Below are positions 52,208 to 62,123 of a stretch of 64,000 bases of DNA, one piece after another (within the stretch, counting starts at the first letter, position 1; each line of letters opens with the position of its first letter). The stretch comes from Berberis thunbergii (lineage: Eukaryota > Streptophyta > Magnoliopsida > Ranunculales > Berberidaceae): positions 645,365 through 709,364 of the forward strand of contig QNQO01000521.1 in the NCBI GenBank assembly GCA_003290165.1, written 5' to 3'. The notes beneath the pieces are model-generated. The model worked only from the letters and a program-made list of their open reading frames with translations. It had not been told where the DNA came from and searched no databases. The position numbers and the translations under genes are program-made.

Positions 52208-55200
52208 ATGTCTTTGTTTTCAAAATTTTCCAGAACTTCTAGTTCTAGGTCAAACAGTTTACCAACCAAAATGGAAGGTAGAATTTCTGAAGTTGAACAA
52301 GATTTACAAAACTGGTCTATACCAGTAATCCCCCAAAAGGAGATTTATGAAATTTCTAAATCCATATTTTCTCAAAAAACTGAAGATTTAATCAGTATTG
52401 TTGAACAAACAATACCGATAAATAAATCTTTAGATTCAAAACAATTACTTAATTATCAAACAATCCAATCTTTAATCAAAGAAAAATACAAATATATCCA
52501 CTTGGGATTAATCCAAATAGCCTTAAAACCTTTAACTAGGTTAGGTCTTGACACTTGTGCTTTAGTCGCTCTTCGCGACTGCAGACACAATAAATTTAGT
52601 GATTCTCTGCTTGGAATCGCAGAATCTTCACTCTCAATGGGTCCAGTTTATTTTAACTGTTACCCTGACTTCTCTGTGTCTCTCTGTGATCCTCATATCT
52701 TCGAGACACTCACTCTTAATATTCAGACCTCTGGCTTTGATATGGCTGAAGGTTCTGAACCATTTGCTTTAATTTATAAAATCACTTATAAAGCAATGAA
52801 AACCCAATTAAGGCCTCGTGCCATACAAATTGATGATAGAGGACATACTACACTCTTTGAGGTCAATGACCAAAAGACTAATGTTATTGTCCCTAGAACG
52901 ATAAAATGGGATCAGGTTACCCTTCCTGAATCATGGATCATTGAAGGAGTTTCAAACCCAAAGAAACTTCCTCCAAGTGAGATCGACAGAATCCTCTCTT
53001 TCCCAGATGGATCTGTTGAACTGAGATTCAATGATATCAGAAGTACCATTTTTGATCCTTCTAAGTTTGATTCTGGAAGAAGATCTGAATCTTCATTCAG
53101 AACTGCTCCCACCAGGATTCCTTCAAGAACCCCAACTCCTGAAGTAATTCCTCACCTTCAATTAAGGAATATTAGGACCAACCCGAATTATCCTCAAATT
53201 CCTCAACCAGTTTATAATCAAGATGAAGTTCCTGAAACTTCAGAAGCAAATCAATCCCCTACCCAATCTGAAATGGAATTCAGAATTCCTAGGGTACAAG
53301 CTTTATCTAAAACTTTTAAATTAGATAAAGAAAAAATTAAAAGAGATTTCTTATCTCCAGAAAATGATGAAAGAAGAGAAAAGTTCATTGCGCAGACTAC
53401 TGAATCTGAACGCAAAGAATTGAATAAACCTTTCTATTCATGTTGTGAGGAACTTAAAGAAAATATACCATTCTTAGACTGGTATTATAATATTTATATT
53501 CCTCAAATTCATGTCCTAAATGTTACTCCAAAAATCTGGACTAATCATCCAGAAAAGAAAACAGTTAGATCAGTTCTACCCCCTATGGTAGATCTTCAAT
53601 TCAAAGTCTCTGACAATCAATATATTGCTTCACCTTTTTCTCACCCAACAGAAGATTATGTTAATACTCTGATTCAGCAGAATAATTATACTAATCTACT
53701 TCTGTCTGAACTCGGTGAAAAATTAGTTCAAGATCAACTTGTAACTAATGAATTAAGGAAGAAGCAATTAGAAGAAAAAGTAAGCAAAGAACAGGAACTA
53801 AAGAAGCAAAATGTTTTCTTTCAAATTCCTGAACCTTTGGCGCCAAATACATTTTCTTCTAAAACAAATTTATTAAAAGAAATTGATGCCAAACTTGATG
53901 CTCTAAAGATGGATTCAAGATTAAAAATCAACACTCTGTCTCATCCAGCCATGACTGACTGTGATTCAGACATAAGTAATGATTTTGATCCAATGTCTGA
54001 ATTGGATCGGCTTAATTATATTCCTTATCAAGCGAATCCTATTAGACATGCAAAAACAGCATCAAAGCATCCAAAATGGAAAAATCCTATGCCTGTTTCT
54101 AGGAATTTTTATCCTAGACCCTCATTTCCAGATATGCAGTTTGAAGAACGAAACCTTCAGACTTTTGGTTCTTTTTCAACAAAAGAATTATATATTTGGA
54201 ATATTGATGGCGTTAGTGAAGATGCAATTCTTGAATTAACTCAAGAAATGGTAATGATGGCTTCTACTCACAGAGCAGAAGGAAAAGATGATCATACCAT
54301 TGCATCCATCATTATTCAAGGATTTTCCGGCTTAATCAAAGGATGGTGGGATAATTATCTCACTCCTCCAGAAAAAACTGAAATCCTTTTTGCTAGAAAA
54401 ATTGGTCCTGATGGAAACCCAATTAAGATTGAAAATGAACTTGGTCAAGAAACTTTCGTTCCTGACAGTGTGCCTACCTTGATTCAAAGTATTCTTAGGC
54501 ATTTCTTAGGAAATCCTAATGAATATCAAGGTAAAGCCAAAGACTTGCTCATGTCTCATAAGTGTCCAACTCTTAGTCATTTTAGATATTACAAAGATAT
54601 CTTCATGAAAAGAGTCATGCTTCAGACAGACGCAGCAAATCCTTTCTGGAAACGAAAATTCATCTCAGGTCTTCCTGAGATCTTTGCTGAAACTGTTCGT
54701 ACTAGACTCCAAGAACAACATGGAGGTGACATCCAGTACGAGCTTTTAACATTCGGAGATTTAATTGCATTTATTAATAAATGTGCCCTTCAAATTTGTA
54801 ATGATTTAAAATTAAAGAAACAATTAAGAAAACAGCATATTACTGGACCTAAAGAATTAGGTGATTTCTGTCAACAATATGGGTTTGATGATTTTCATTA
54901 TCCAGCCCATTTAAACTCAAAAAGCCATTGGACATCCAAACAAAAATATCGGTCCAACCCGGCCCGACAATTTAAAAAGAAAAAGCCTTATGGCCCAAAG
55001 CCTGCTAAACCACTTGAACAGTATCTTAGCAAGCCCAAGAAACATGGGACACATAAGTCCAAGCCCTTTAAGAAAGAATCCACTTCAAAGCCTGTCTGCT
55101 TTAAGTGTGGACAGCCAGGCCATTATGCAAAACAATGCAGAACGGCCCAAAAGGTCCAAGCCCTTGATCTTCCCAAAAACATAAAACATATGTTCCTTAA

Positions 55201-57745
55201 TTGTCTAATAGACTCAGATTCTGATTCTTCTTCTGAACCAGAATTCCAGATGAATAATCTTAATTATTCTTCTGATTCTTCTGATTCTTCGGAACAATCT
55301 TGTGATTGTATTCCAGGTGCATGTTTATGCCATCTCTCTGCAAAACCAAAAATCAATATGTTATCCCAAAATAAACAGTCTCAAATACTGTTAGATTTTG
55401 TTGATAAAATTGAAGATCCCCAAATGAAGACTGAATATCTTCAACATATTAAAAACTCAATTTCACAAACTAAGCCTCCTCCTGATGTGATCACATCCTT
55501 TTATGATCATCGTGAAATAATAAAAAGGTTTAATCAAACCAAACATAATGCTTCTCCTGTTAATCTTTCTGATCTACAGCATGAAGTAAACACACTTAAG
55601 AAGGAAGTTCATCAGTTAAAACAACATCAAAATTTAACTGATCTTCAAATACAAATGTTACAAGAAAACCAATTTCCTGTTTTGTCTGAAAAGGAAGAAG
55701 AAATAACTCCTGTTATCTCTTCACAACAACCTTCTTCATCCAAACAGAAACAAGCAGATTTTCTCTGTAATTTAAATAAGAAACCAGTTATACCACATGT
55801 GGTTACCATTCAGAAATGGTATGTGGCCATAACTTTAAATATTTACAATCAAACAACTATATCAGCTATAGCACTGATTGACTCAGGTGCTGATATGAAT
55901 TGTATCCAAGAAGGAGTAGTGCCTACGCAATATTTCCAACAAACTTCGCAAAGTCTGTATACTACAGATAATTCAAAACTCCAAATTTCTTTTAAATTAA
56001 CCAATGCCCATATTTGCAAAAAGAACATTTGCATTAAGCAACATTTTCTTCTTGTCAAAAATATGGAACAAAAAATGATATTAGGTACTCCTTTTATCAA
56101 TGCAATCTCTCCTTTCGCAGTTGATAGAAAAGGAATTTCAACTACCATTCTTGGTACCAAACTTGAATTTCCATTCTTATTTTCTTCAACAGCTTATGAA
56201 CTTAACCAAGTTACTAAGCAGAAGTTTCTGAACCGTTTAATTTGCAAAACCCAGCCGTTAAACTTTCTGAAACATGAGATTGAATATAAAAGGGTTGCTG
56301 ATCAAATCCAGGAACCTAAGCTTCAGTCACAGATCATACAATATCAAAAACATTTGCAGGATGAACTCTGTTCAAACCTCCCAAATGCATTTTGGTATAG
56401 ATCTCAGCATGTGGTTCGATTACCTTATGAGCCAGGATTTGATGAAAGAAAAATTCCCACTAAGGCTCGCCCAATTCAAATGAACAGCGAACTTATGGAA
56501 TTTTGTAAACAAGAAATTAAATCTTTAAAAGAGAAACGACTCATTCGTGATTCTAAATCACCTTGGAGTTGTGCTGCTTTTTATGTAAACAAAAATGCAG
56601 AACTAGAACGAGGAAGTCCTCGTCTCGTTATAAATTATAAACCTTTAAATCAGGTTCTTCAATGGATTAGATATCCAATTCCATCTCAACGCGATCTTCT
56701 GAAGAGATTACACAACGCTTGTGTTTTCTCTAAATTTGATTTGAAATCTGGATTTTGGCAAATCCAGGTCCATCCCAAAGATAGGTATAAAACTGCTTTT
56801 AATGTTCCTTTTGGACATTATGAATGGAATGTTATGCCTTTTGGTCTCAAAAATGCTCCTAGTGAGTTCCAGAATATCATGAATGATATTCTCTCTCAAT
56901 TCTCGCAGTTCACCATTGTGTATATCGATGATATACTGGTGTTCTCTGAAAGTGTTCCCCAGCACTGGAAACACTTATATCAATTTGAGAATTGTATTAA
57001 AAAGAATGGATTGGTTTTATCCCCAACCAAAATTAATTTGTTTCAAACAAATGTTAGATTTTTAGGTCATAAGATTTTCAATGGGATGATTACCCCAATT
57101 TCAAGAACAATTGAATTTGCTGACAAATTTCCAGATGAAATCCGGGAAAAAACCCAATTACAAAGATTTCTTGGATCTTTAAATTATGTAGCAGATTTTT
57201 ATAAAGGCCTCCGTGTTTTAATTAAGCCTTTGTATAATCGACTTAAGAAAAACCCAGGCCCATGGACTGAAGCCCATACTTCCATAGTCCGCCAAGTCAA
57301 AAGTCAAGTCAAAAGTCTTCCTTGTTTAGGAATTGCTGATCCCGATGCCTTCAAAATAGTAGAAACAGATGCATCCAATCATGGGTATGGTGGTATTCTC
57401 AAACAGCGTCTACCTGTGTCTTCTACTATCCAATTGGTCCGATACCATTCAGGTATCTGGAATTCTACTCAAATGAATTATTCTACAGTCAAAAAAGAAG
57501 TTTTATCGATCGTATTATGCATCATGAAATTTCAAGATGATTTAATTAATCAAAAATTTTTATTACAAATTGATTGCCAATCTGCAAAAGACATTTTAAC
57601 TAAAGATGTTTTAAATTTGGTTTCTAAACAGATTTTCGCCAGATGGCAAGGTTTGATTTCTGCATTCGATTTTGAAATCAAGTATATAAAGGGAAAAGAC
57701 AACTCACTGGCAGACTTCCTCTCCCGTGAGTTCCTGCAAAGATGA
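52208..57745 (+). CDS. Type-A ORF1 polyprotein (MP-CP-PR-RT-RNase H)
   Basis: 1845 codons, uninterrupted, from ATG 52208 (MSLFSKFSRTSSSR). The in-frame codon at 52175 is GTG, so it is not used as start. Domains by approximate residue: 30K-type movement protein 98-264; Q/E-rich linker; coat protein 590-960 with conserved YIWNIDGVSED and CPTLSHFRYYKD; zinc knuckle CFKCGQPGHYAKQC near 964; aspartic protease ALIDSGADMNC near 1225; reverse transcriptase with KFDLKSGFWQI and active site YIDDIL near 1572; RNase H with ETDASNHGYGG near 1721 and further acidic residues near 1765 and 1790. All catalytic motifs look intact. The protein would be cleaved by its own protease and would replicate the genome through RNA in the cytoplasm. 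The order fits Florendovirus and Petuvirus. Confidence 0.92.
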   Translation: MSLFSKFSRTSSSRSNSLPTKMEGRISEVEQDLQNWSIPVIPQKEIYEISKSIFSQKTEDLISIVEQTIPINKSLDSKQLLNYQTIQSLIKEKYKYIHLGLIQIALKPLTRLGLDTCALVALRDCRHNKFSDSLLGIAESSLSMGPVYFNCYPDFSVSLCDPHIFETLTLNIQTSGFDMAEGSEPFALIYKITYKAMKTQLRPRAIQIDDRGHTTLFEVNDQKTNVIVPRTIKWDQVTLPESWIIEGVSNPKKLPPSEIDRILSFPDGSVELRFNDIRSTIFDPSKFDSGRRSESSFRTAPTRIPSRTPTPEVIPHLQLRNIRTNPNYPQIPQPVYNQDEVPETSEANQSPTQSEMEFRIPRVQALSKTFKLDKEKIKRDFLSPENDERREKFIAQTTESERKELNKPFYSCCEELKENIPFLDWYYNIYIPQIHVLNVTPKIWTNHPEKKTVRSVLPPMVDLQFKVSDNQYIASPFSHPTEDYVNTLIQQNNYTNLLLSELGEKLVQDQLVTNELRKKQLEEKVSKEQELKKQNVFFQIPEPLAPNTFSSKTNLLKEIDAKLDALKMDSRLKINTLSHPAMTDCDSDISNDFDPMSELDRLNYIPYQANPIRHAKTASKHPKWKNPMPVSRNFYPRPSFPDMQFEERNLQTFGSFSTKELYIWNIDGVSEDAILELTQEMVMMASTHRAEGKDDHTIASIIIQGFSGLIKGWWDNYLTPPEKTEILFARKIGPDGNPIKIENELGQETFVPDSVPTLIQSILRHFLGNPNEYQGKAKDLLMSHKCPTLSHFRYYKDIFMKRVMLQTDAANPFWKRKFISGLPEIFAETVRTRLQEQHGGDIQYELLTFGDLIAFINKCALQICNDLKLKKQLRKQHITGPKELGDFCQQYGFDDFHYPAHLNSKSHWTSKQKYRSNPARQFKKKKPYGPKPAKPLEQYLSKPKKHGTHKSKPFKKESTSKPVCFKCGQPGHYAKQCRTAQKVQALDLPKNIKHMFLNCLIDSDSDSSSEPEFQMNNLNYSSDSSDSSEQSCDCIPGACLCHLSAKPKINMLSQNKQSQILLDFVDKIEDPQMKTEYLQHIKNSISQTKPPPDVITSFYDHREIIKRFNQTKHNASPVNLSDLQHEVNTLKKEVHQLKQHQNLTDLQIQMLQENQFPVLSEKEEEITPVISSQQPSSSKQKQADFLCNLNKKPVIPHVVTIQKWYVAITLNIYNQTTISAIALIDSGADMNCIQEGVVPTQYFQQTSQSLYTTDNSKLQISFKLTNAHICKKNICIKQHFLLVKNMEQKMILGTPFINAISPFAVDRKGISTTILGTKLEFPFLFSSTAYELNQVTKQKFLNRLICKTQPLNFLKHEIEYKRVADQIQEPKLQSQIIQYQKHLQDELCSNLPNAFWYRSQHVVRLPYEPGFDERKIPTKARPIQMNSELMEFCKQEIKSLKEKRLIRDSKSPWSCAAFYVNKNAELERGSPRLVINYKPLNQVLQWIRYPIPSQRDLLKRLHNACVFSKFDLKSGFWQIQVHPKDRYKTAFNVPFGHYEWNVMPFGLKNAPSEFQNIMNDILSQFSQFTIVYIDDILVFSESVPQHWKHLYQFENCIKKNGLVLSPTKINLFQTNVRFLGHKIFNGMITPISRTIEFADKFPDEIREKTQLQRFLGSLNYVADFYKGLRVLIKPLYNRLKKNPGPWTEAHTSIVRQVKSQVKSLPCLGIADPDAFKIVETDASNHGYGGILKQRLPVSSTIQLVRYHSGIWNSTQMNYSTVKKEVLSIVLCIMKFQDDLINQKFLLQIDCQSAKDILTKDVLNLVSKQIFARWQGLISAFDFEIKYIKGKDNSLADFLSREFLQR

Positions 57746-58776
57746 GTTCGTCTTCTAACTCATCTCCCAAACCCAAATCAAAGGCAAGCTATGCAAAGAC
57801 GCCTTCTGCTTCTTTGCAGCCAGCCCCTCTTTCTTATGCCCTTCAATTAACTCAGAAATATTCAGCTCTTGATCAAGCTAAAGAGCTGTCATCTCTGGTA
57901 AGTTTTTCAAAGCCTAATCAGGCACCCCTTCAATACATCAACAAGACCAATCTGGACTTGTTAGGTATTGTTGAACCCCAATTCAGAGTCCTTCTCTCTG
58001 ATCCTCATGCAATCGCTAGGAATCTGTACTCTCCAGATCAACAATATGAAGAGACAGATGCCTTCAAAACCAGAGAATTCTATGAATTTATTCTGGTAGA
58101 TTCAGATTCGATCTCTGTTACTCATCACTATGATGAGACTAAAACTCGAATCACCTTCTCTAAATGTCAGATTTTCAAAGTTCTGACTGAAGCAGAATGG
58201 AATCAACACCCTCGATTCCACAAGAAGCTCTCACAGAGCTATGTTCCCCAGACTTATAGTTATTATGATTATAAGAATGCTTGGACCAGAGCATTTCTTA
58301 TAAGTCCTCATCAATCGGGCCACTCTTGGTTCTTTCTCTTTTGCAAAAAGTTTCATGCCAAAGTACTCCCATTCTGGTTCCAACATCAATGGTGGAGTTC
58401 TTTTGGTCCAGTTCTTGAGATTCTTCCTTCTCCTGTTCGAGAAGGATGGAATGTCTTCAAAGATAAGTACCAGCCTCCTGAACCTATTGATCAACAGGTT
58501 CTATCCATCTGGTTCTTCATTCGCTTCAATCTCGCCTGGATTCTTTGTTGGGATTATGTTTGTTCCAATCCTGATGCCCCAGGTGCTCTATCCAAAGCAA
58601 AACCTTCATGGTTGTCCCGACGCTACAAGGTAAAATGGTGGCAAAGGTTTGACCATTCTAAGGTAACTAAAGAAGGTGTAACAGCCTTCTTCTCCAAAAA
58701 GAGGTGTCTTCTACACCATATGTTCCAGTTCCAACAGGTCCTCCTTCAGAATCATCCTCCAACATCAAACAGTTGA
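57742..58776 (+). pseudogene. Type-A ORF2, frameshifted near its end
   Basis: Starts at ATG 57742 inside ATGA, overlapping the ORF1 stop by four bases, an arrangement suited to stop-restart translation. The protein (MSSSSNSSPKPKSKASYAK) is closely related to the C-terminal fifth of type B and resembles the second ORF described for florendoviruses, function unknown. It has a basic/serine-rich N-terminus, many conserved Trp and aromatic residues (FWFQHQWWSSFGPVLEILP) and an acidic C-terminal tail. One A is missing in the run at 58696-58700, so the frame ends early at 58776. The natural tail, ending DDCYGIDPRDL, is encoded in another frame to 58943. Confidence 0.82.
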
Positions 58777-58943
58777 AGCAGCAGATTCTACAAAAGATCA
58801 AGACCAAACCAACCAGAGCCCAGCTCATAGAAACTCTATCACAGATATGTTCTGATGAAGCTGAGGAAGAAGTCGAAGAAGATGATCAAACAGTTGACCT
58901 CAATGAAGATGACTGTTATGGCATCGATCCTCGAGATTTGTAA

Positions 58944-59277
58944 ATGGACCCACGTCCATTCTTTCCAAGGTAGCTTCTGCCACCTCTACAAGTGTCCAAA
59001 TCTGCTTTCGGCCACAGTCAACAGACAGTCCGACAAGCATCATTTCTTTTTTCAAAAGCATCCGCGTGAAGCTACAGTCAATCCAATAAGTGCAGCTACA
59101 GTTGAAGCATCTTCAACAGTACCAGCCGACAGTCAAAGGTGTATAGTGACAAAGCATGTGTCTACAGTTCACCTCCAATCAATGCAACACGACAACGCAA
59201 AGGATAAGCCTCCAGCTCATCCTCTACTCAAAGAGGAATCTTATCTCCTCATCTCTTCTCTCTTTGTCTATAAATAA
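58944..59277 (+). promoter_or_regulatory. Type-A promoter, left arm
   Basis: TATA box CTATAAATAA at 59268-59277, preceded by enhancer-like sequence sharing the GCTACAGTC and ACAGTCAACAGACAG motifs with the B promoters. Short frames here are not conserved between A and B, so conservation is at DNA level. Confidence 0.65.
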
Positions 59278-59920
59278 TTGGTAGCTCTTCCAGAGCAAGG
59301 CAGCTCGAATTAGAACCTCAAACCTACTCTGTATCCCCTAGCTATCCAAGTTTGTAAGCTTTCCTCTCCATCTCTTTTCTGTACATTCCACCTGTAAGTT
59401 TCTAATTTCCCTCTGTAATTATTTTCAGTTTATTTTCTTATCAATATATAAGCATCTTTTCTTATACATCTCTCTCTGATTTCTTTTCTTATACAAAACC
59501 TCTACTTAAAAGAAAGTATTGGACTTGATTGAACTATCAAAGTCACCCTAAGAAGTGAATCGGGTGTTCTCTTGGACAATACAAAGTAGAGTTCTTCAAC
59601 TCTGATTTTCAAATTTATTAACAGATCACACTCTGATAAGATCTTCTAGGTCCTCTCTAAGTGTAAAGCAGGAAACTGTCTTAGAGCTAGATCGATCGAT
59701 TGAAGTGATCAGTGTTAAGATCTTCAAAATCCATCTAATGGATGTAATCTTTTTAATTCTTGCATTTTTATGCTATTTAATGCTTATACTGTTCTTCTTC
59801 TCTCCTCTGTTTCATTGGTTGACATCTTTCTTTCCTATTCTTCTTTTGTGTATAGTTATCATCTTCTTTGTTCTTCCATTTATTCTATTTCTTCTGTAAA
59901 AGTTTGTAACCTGTTTGTAA
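59278..59920 (+). other. Type-A leader/R region, left arm
   Basis: Untranslated sequence below the TATA box. It is colinear with B up to CACCCTAAGAA(G)GTGAAT. It then carries the 72-nt conserved element instead of a primer site, followed by sequence not found in B that runs into the palindrome centre. No AATAAA is evident. Confidence 0.5.
59631..59702 (+). ncRNA. Conserved stem-loop element, type A left arm
   Basis: Type-A copy of the 72-nt element. The two differences from B (A to G at 59669 and A to G near 59690) leave the predicted stem formable. Confidence 0.6.
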
Positions 59921-60159
59921 TTTTTACCAGGACGATTTACAGGTTACAAACAGGTTACAAACTTTTACAGAAGAAATAGAATAAATGGAAGAACAAAGAA
60001 GATGATAACTATACACAAAAGAAGAATAGGAAAGAAAGATGTCAACCAATGAAACAGAGGAGAGAAGAAGAACAGTATAAGCATTAAATAGCATAAAAAT
60101 GCAAGAATTAAAAAGATTACATCCATTAGATGGATTTTGAAGATCTTAACACTGATCAC
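59705..60159. repeat. Palindrome centre of the type-A inverted repeat
   Basis: Left and right arms are mirror images about 59921-59943, a 23-bp spacer. Coordinates on the two sides sum to 119864 here. Direct and inverted copies of GTAACCTG/CAGGTTAC occur at the centre. The whole inverted repeat extends from about 55840 to the window end, roughly 4 kb per arm. Confidence 0.9.
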
Positions 60160-60161
60160 TT

Positions 60162-60233
60162 CAATCGATCGATCTAGCTCTAAGACAGTTTCCTGCTTTA
60201 CACTTAGAGAGGACCTAGAAGATCTTATCAGAG
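60162..60233 (-). ncRNA. Conserved stem-loop element, type A right arm
   Basis: Exact mirror of the left-arm copy at 59631-59702. Confidence 0.55.
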
Positions 60234-60586
60234 TGTGATCTGTTAATAAATTTGAAAATCAGAGTTGAAGAACTCTACTTTGTATTGTCCAAGAGAACAC
60301 CCGATTCACTTCTTAGGGTGACTTTGATAGTTCAATCAAGTCCAATACTTTCTTTTAAGTAGAGGTTTTGTATAAGAAAAGAAATCAGAGAGAGATGTAT
60401 AAGAAAAGATGCTTATATATTGATAAGAAAATAAACTGAAAATAATTACAGAGGGAAATTAGAAACTTACAGGTGGAATGTACAGAAAAGAGATGGAGAG
60501 GAAAGCTTACAAACTTGGATAGCTAGGGGATACAGAGTAGGTTTGAGGTTCTAATTCGAGCTGCCTTGCTCTGGAAGAGCTACCAA

Positions 60587-60921
60587 TTATTTATAGACAA
60601 AGAGAGAAGAGATGAGGAGATAAGATTCCTCTTTGAGTAGAGGATGAGCTGGAGGCTTATCCTTTGCGTTGTCGTGTTGCATTGATTGGAGGTGAACTGT
60701 AGACACATGCTTTGTCACTATACACCTTTTGACTGTCGGCTGGTACTGTTGAAGATGCTTCAACTGTAGCTGCACTTATTGGATTGACTGTAGCTTCACG
60801 CGGATGCTTTTGAAAAAAGAAATGATGCTTGTCGGACTGTCTGTTGACTGTGGCCGAAAGCAGATTTGGACACTTGTAGAGGTGGCAGAAGCTACCTTGG
60901 AAAGAATGGACGTGGGTCCAT
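60587..60921 (-). promoter_or_regulatory. Type-A promoter, right arm
   Basis: TATA box CTATAAATAA at 60596-60587 in minus sense. The bases around +29 to +33 are identical to those of the left arm, unlike the situation among B units. Confidence 0.6.
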
Positions 60922-62123
60922 TTACAAATCTCGAGGATCGATGCCATAACAGTCATCTTCATTGAGGTCAACTGTTTGATCATCTTCTTCGACTTCTTCC
61001 TCAGCTTCATCAGAACATATCTGTGATAGAGTTTCTATGAGCTGGGCTCTGGTTGGTTTGGTCTTGATCTTTTGTAGAATCTGCTGCTTCAACTGTTTGA
61101 TGTTGGAGGATGATTCTGAAGGAGGACCTGTTGGAACTGGAACATATGGTGTAGAAGACACCTCTTTTTTGGAGAAGAAGGCTGTTACACCTTCTTTAGT
61201 TACCTTAGAATGGTCAAACCTTTGCCACCATTTTACCTTGTAGCGTCGGCACAACCATGAAGGTTTTGCTTTGGATAGAGCACCTGGGGCATCAGGATTG
61301 GAACAAACATAATCCCAACAAAGAATCCAAGCGAGATTGAAGCGAATGAAGAACCAGATGGATAGAACCTGTTGATCAATAGGTTCAGGAGGCTGGTACT
61401 TATCTTTGAAGACATTCCATCCTTCTCGAACAGGAGAAGGAAGAATCTCAGAACTGGACCAAAAGAACTCCACCATTGATGTTGGAACCAGAATGGGAGT
61501 ACTTTGGCATGAAACTTTTTGCAAAAGAGAAAGAACCAAGAGTGGCCCGATTGATGAGGACTTATAAGAAATGCTCTGGTCCAAGCATTCTTATAATCAT
61601 AATAACTATAAGTCTGGGGAACATAGCTCTGTGAGAGCTTCTTGTGGAATCGAGGGTGTTGATTCCATTCTGCTTCAGTCAGAACTTTGAAAATCTGACA
61701 TTTAGAGAAGGTGATTCGAGTTTTAGTCTCATCATAGTGATGAGTAACAGAGATCGAATCTGAATCTACCAGAATAAATTCATAGAATTCTCTGGTTTTG
61801 AAGGCATCTGTCTCTTCATATTGTTGATCTGGAGAGTACAGATTCCTAGCGATTGCATGAGGATCAGAGAGAAGGACTCTGAATTGGGGTTCAACAATAC
61901 CTAACAAGTCCAGATTGGTCTTGTTGATGTATTGAAGGGGTGCCTGATTAGGCTTTGAAAAACTTACCAGAGATGACAGCTCTTTAGCTTGATCAAGAGC
62001 TGAATATTTCTGAGTTAATTGAAGGGCATAAGAAAGAGGGGCTGGCTGCAAAGAAGCAGAAGGCGTCTTTGCATAGCTTGCCTTTGATTTGGGTTTGGGA
62101 GATGAGTTAGAAGACGAACTCAT
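60922..62123 (-). pseudogene. Type-A ORF2, right arm, frameshifted mid-gene
   Basis: Starts at ATG 62123 and matches the left-arm ORF2, but one T is missing near 61455 just after the FGPVL motif, so the first frame runs on wrongly to 61233. The second part, in another frame, is open to the natural stop at 60922 and includes the acidic tail with DDCYGIDPRDL. The two arms are therefore broken at different places. Confidence 0.82.

Larger units (their letters stand above)
52004..59920 (+). other. Type-A pararetrovirus genome, left arm
   Basis: Carries leader, ORF1, ORF2, promoter and downstream leader to the palindrome centre. The leader 52004-52207 matches the type-B post-primer leader with small indels. 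No type-A primer site is present, so this copy is slightly less than a full circle. Confidence 0.88.
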
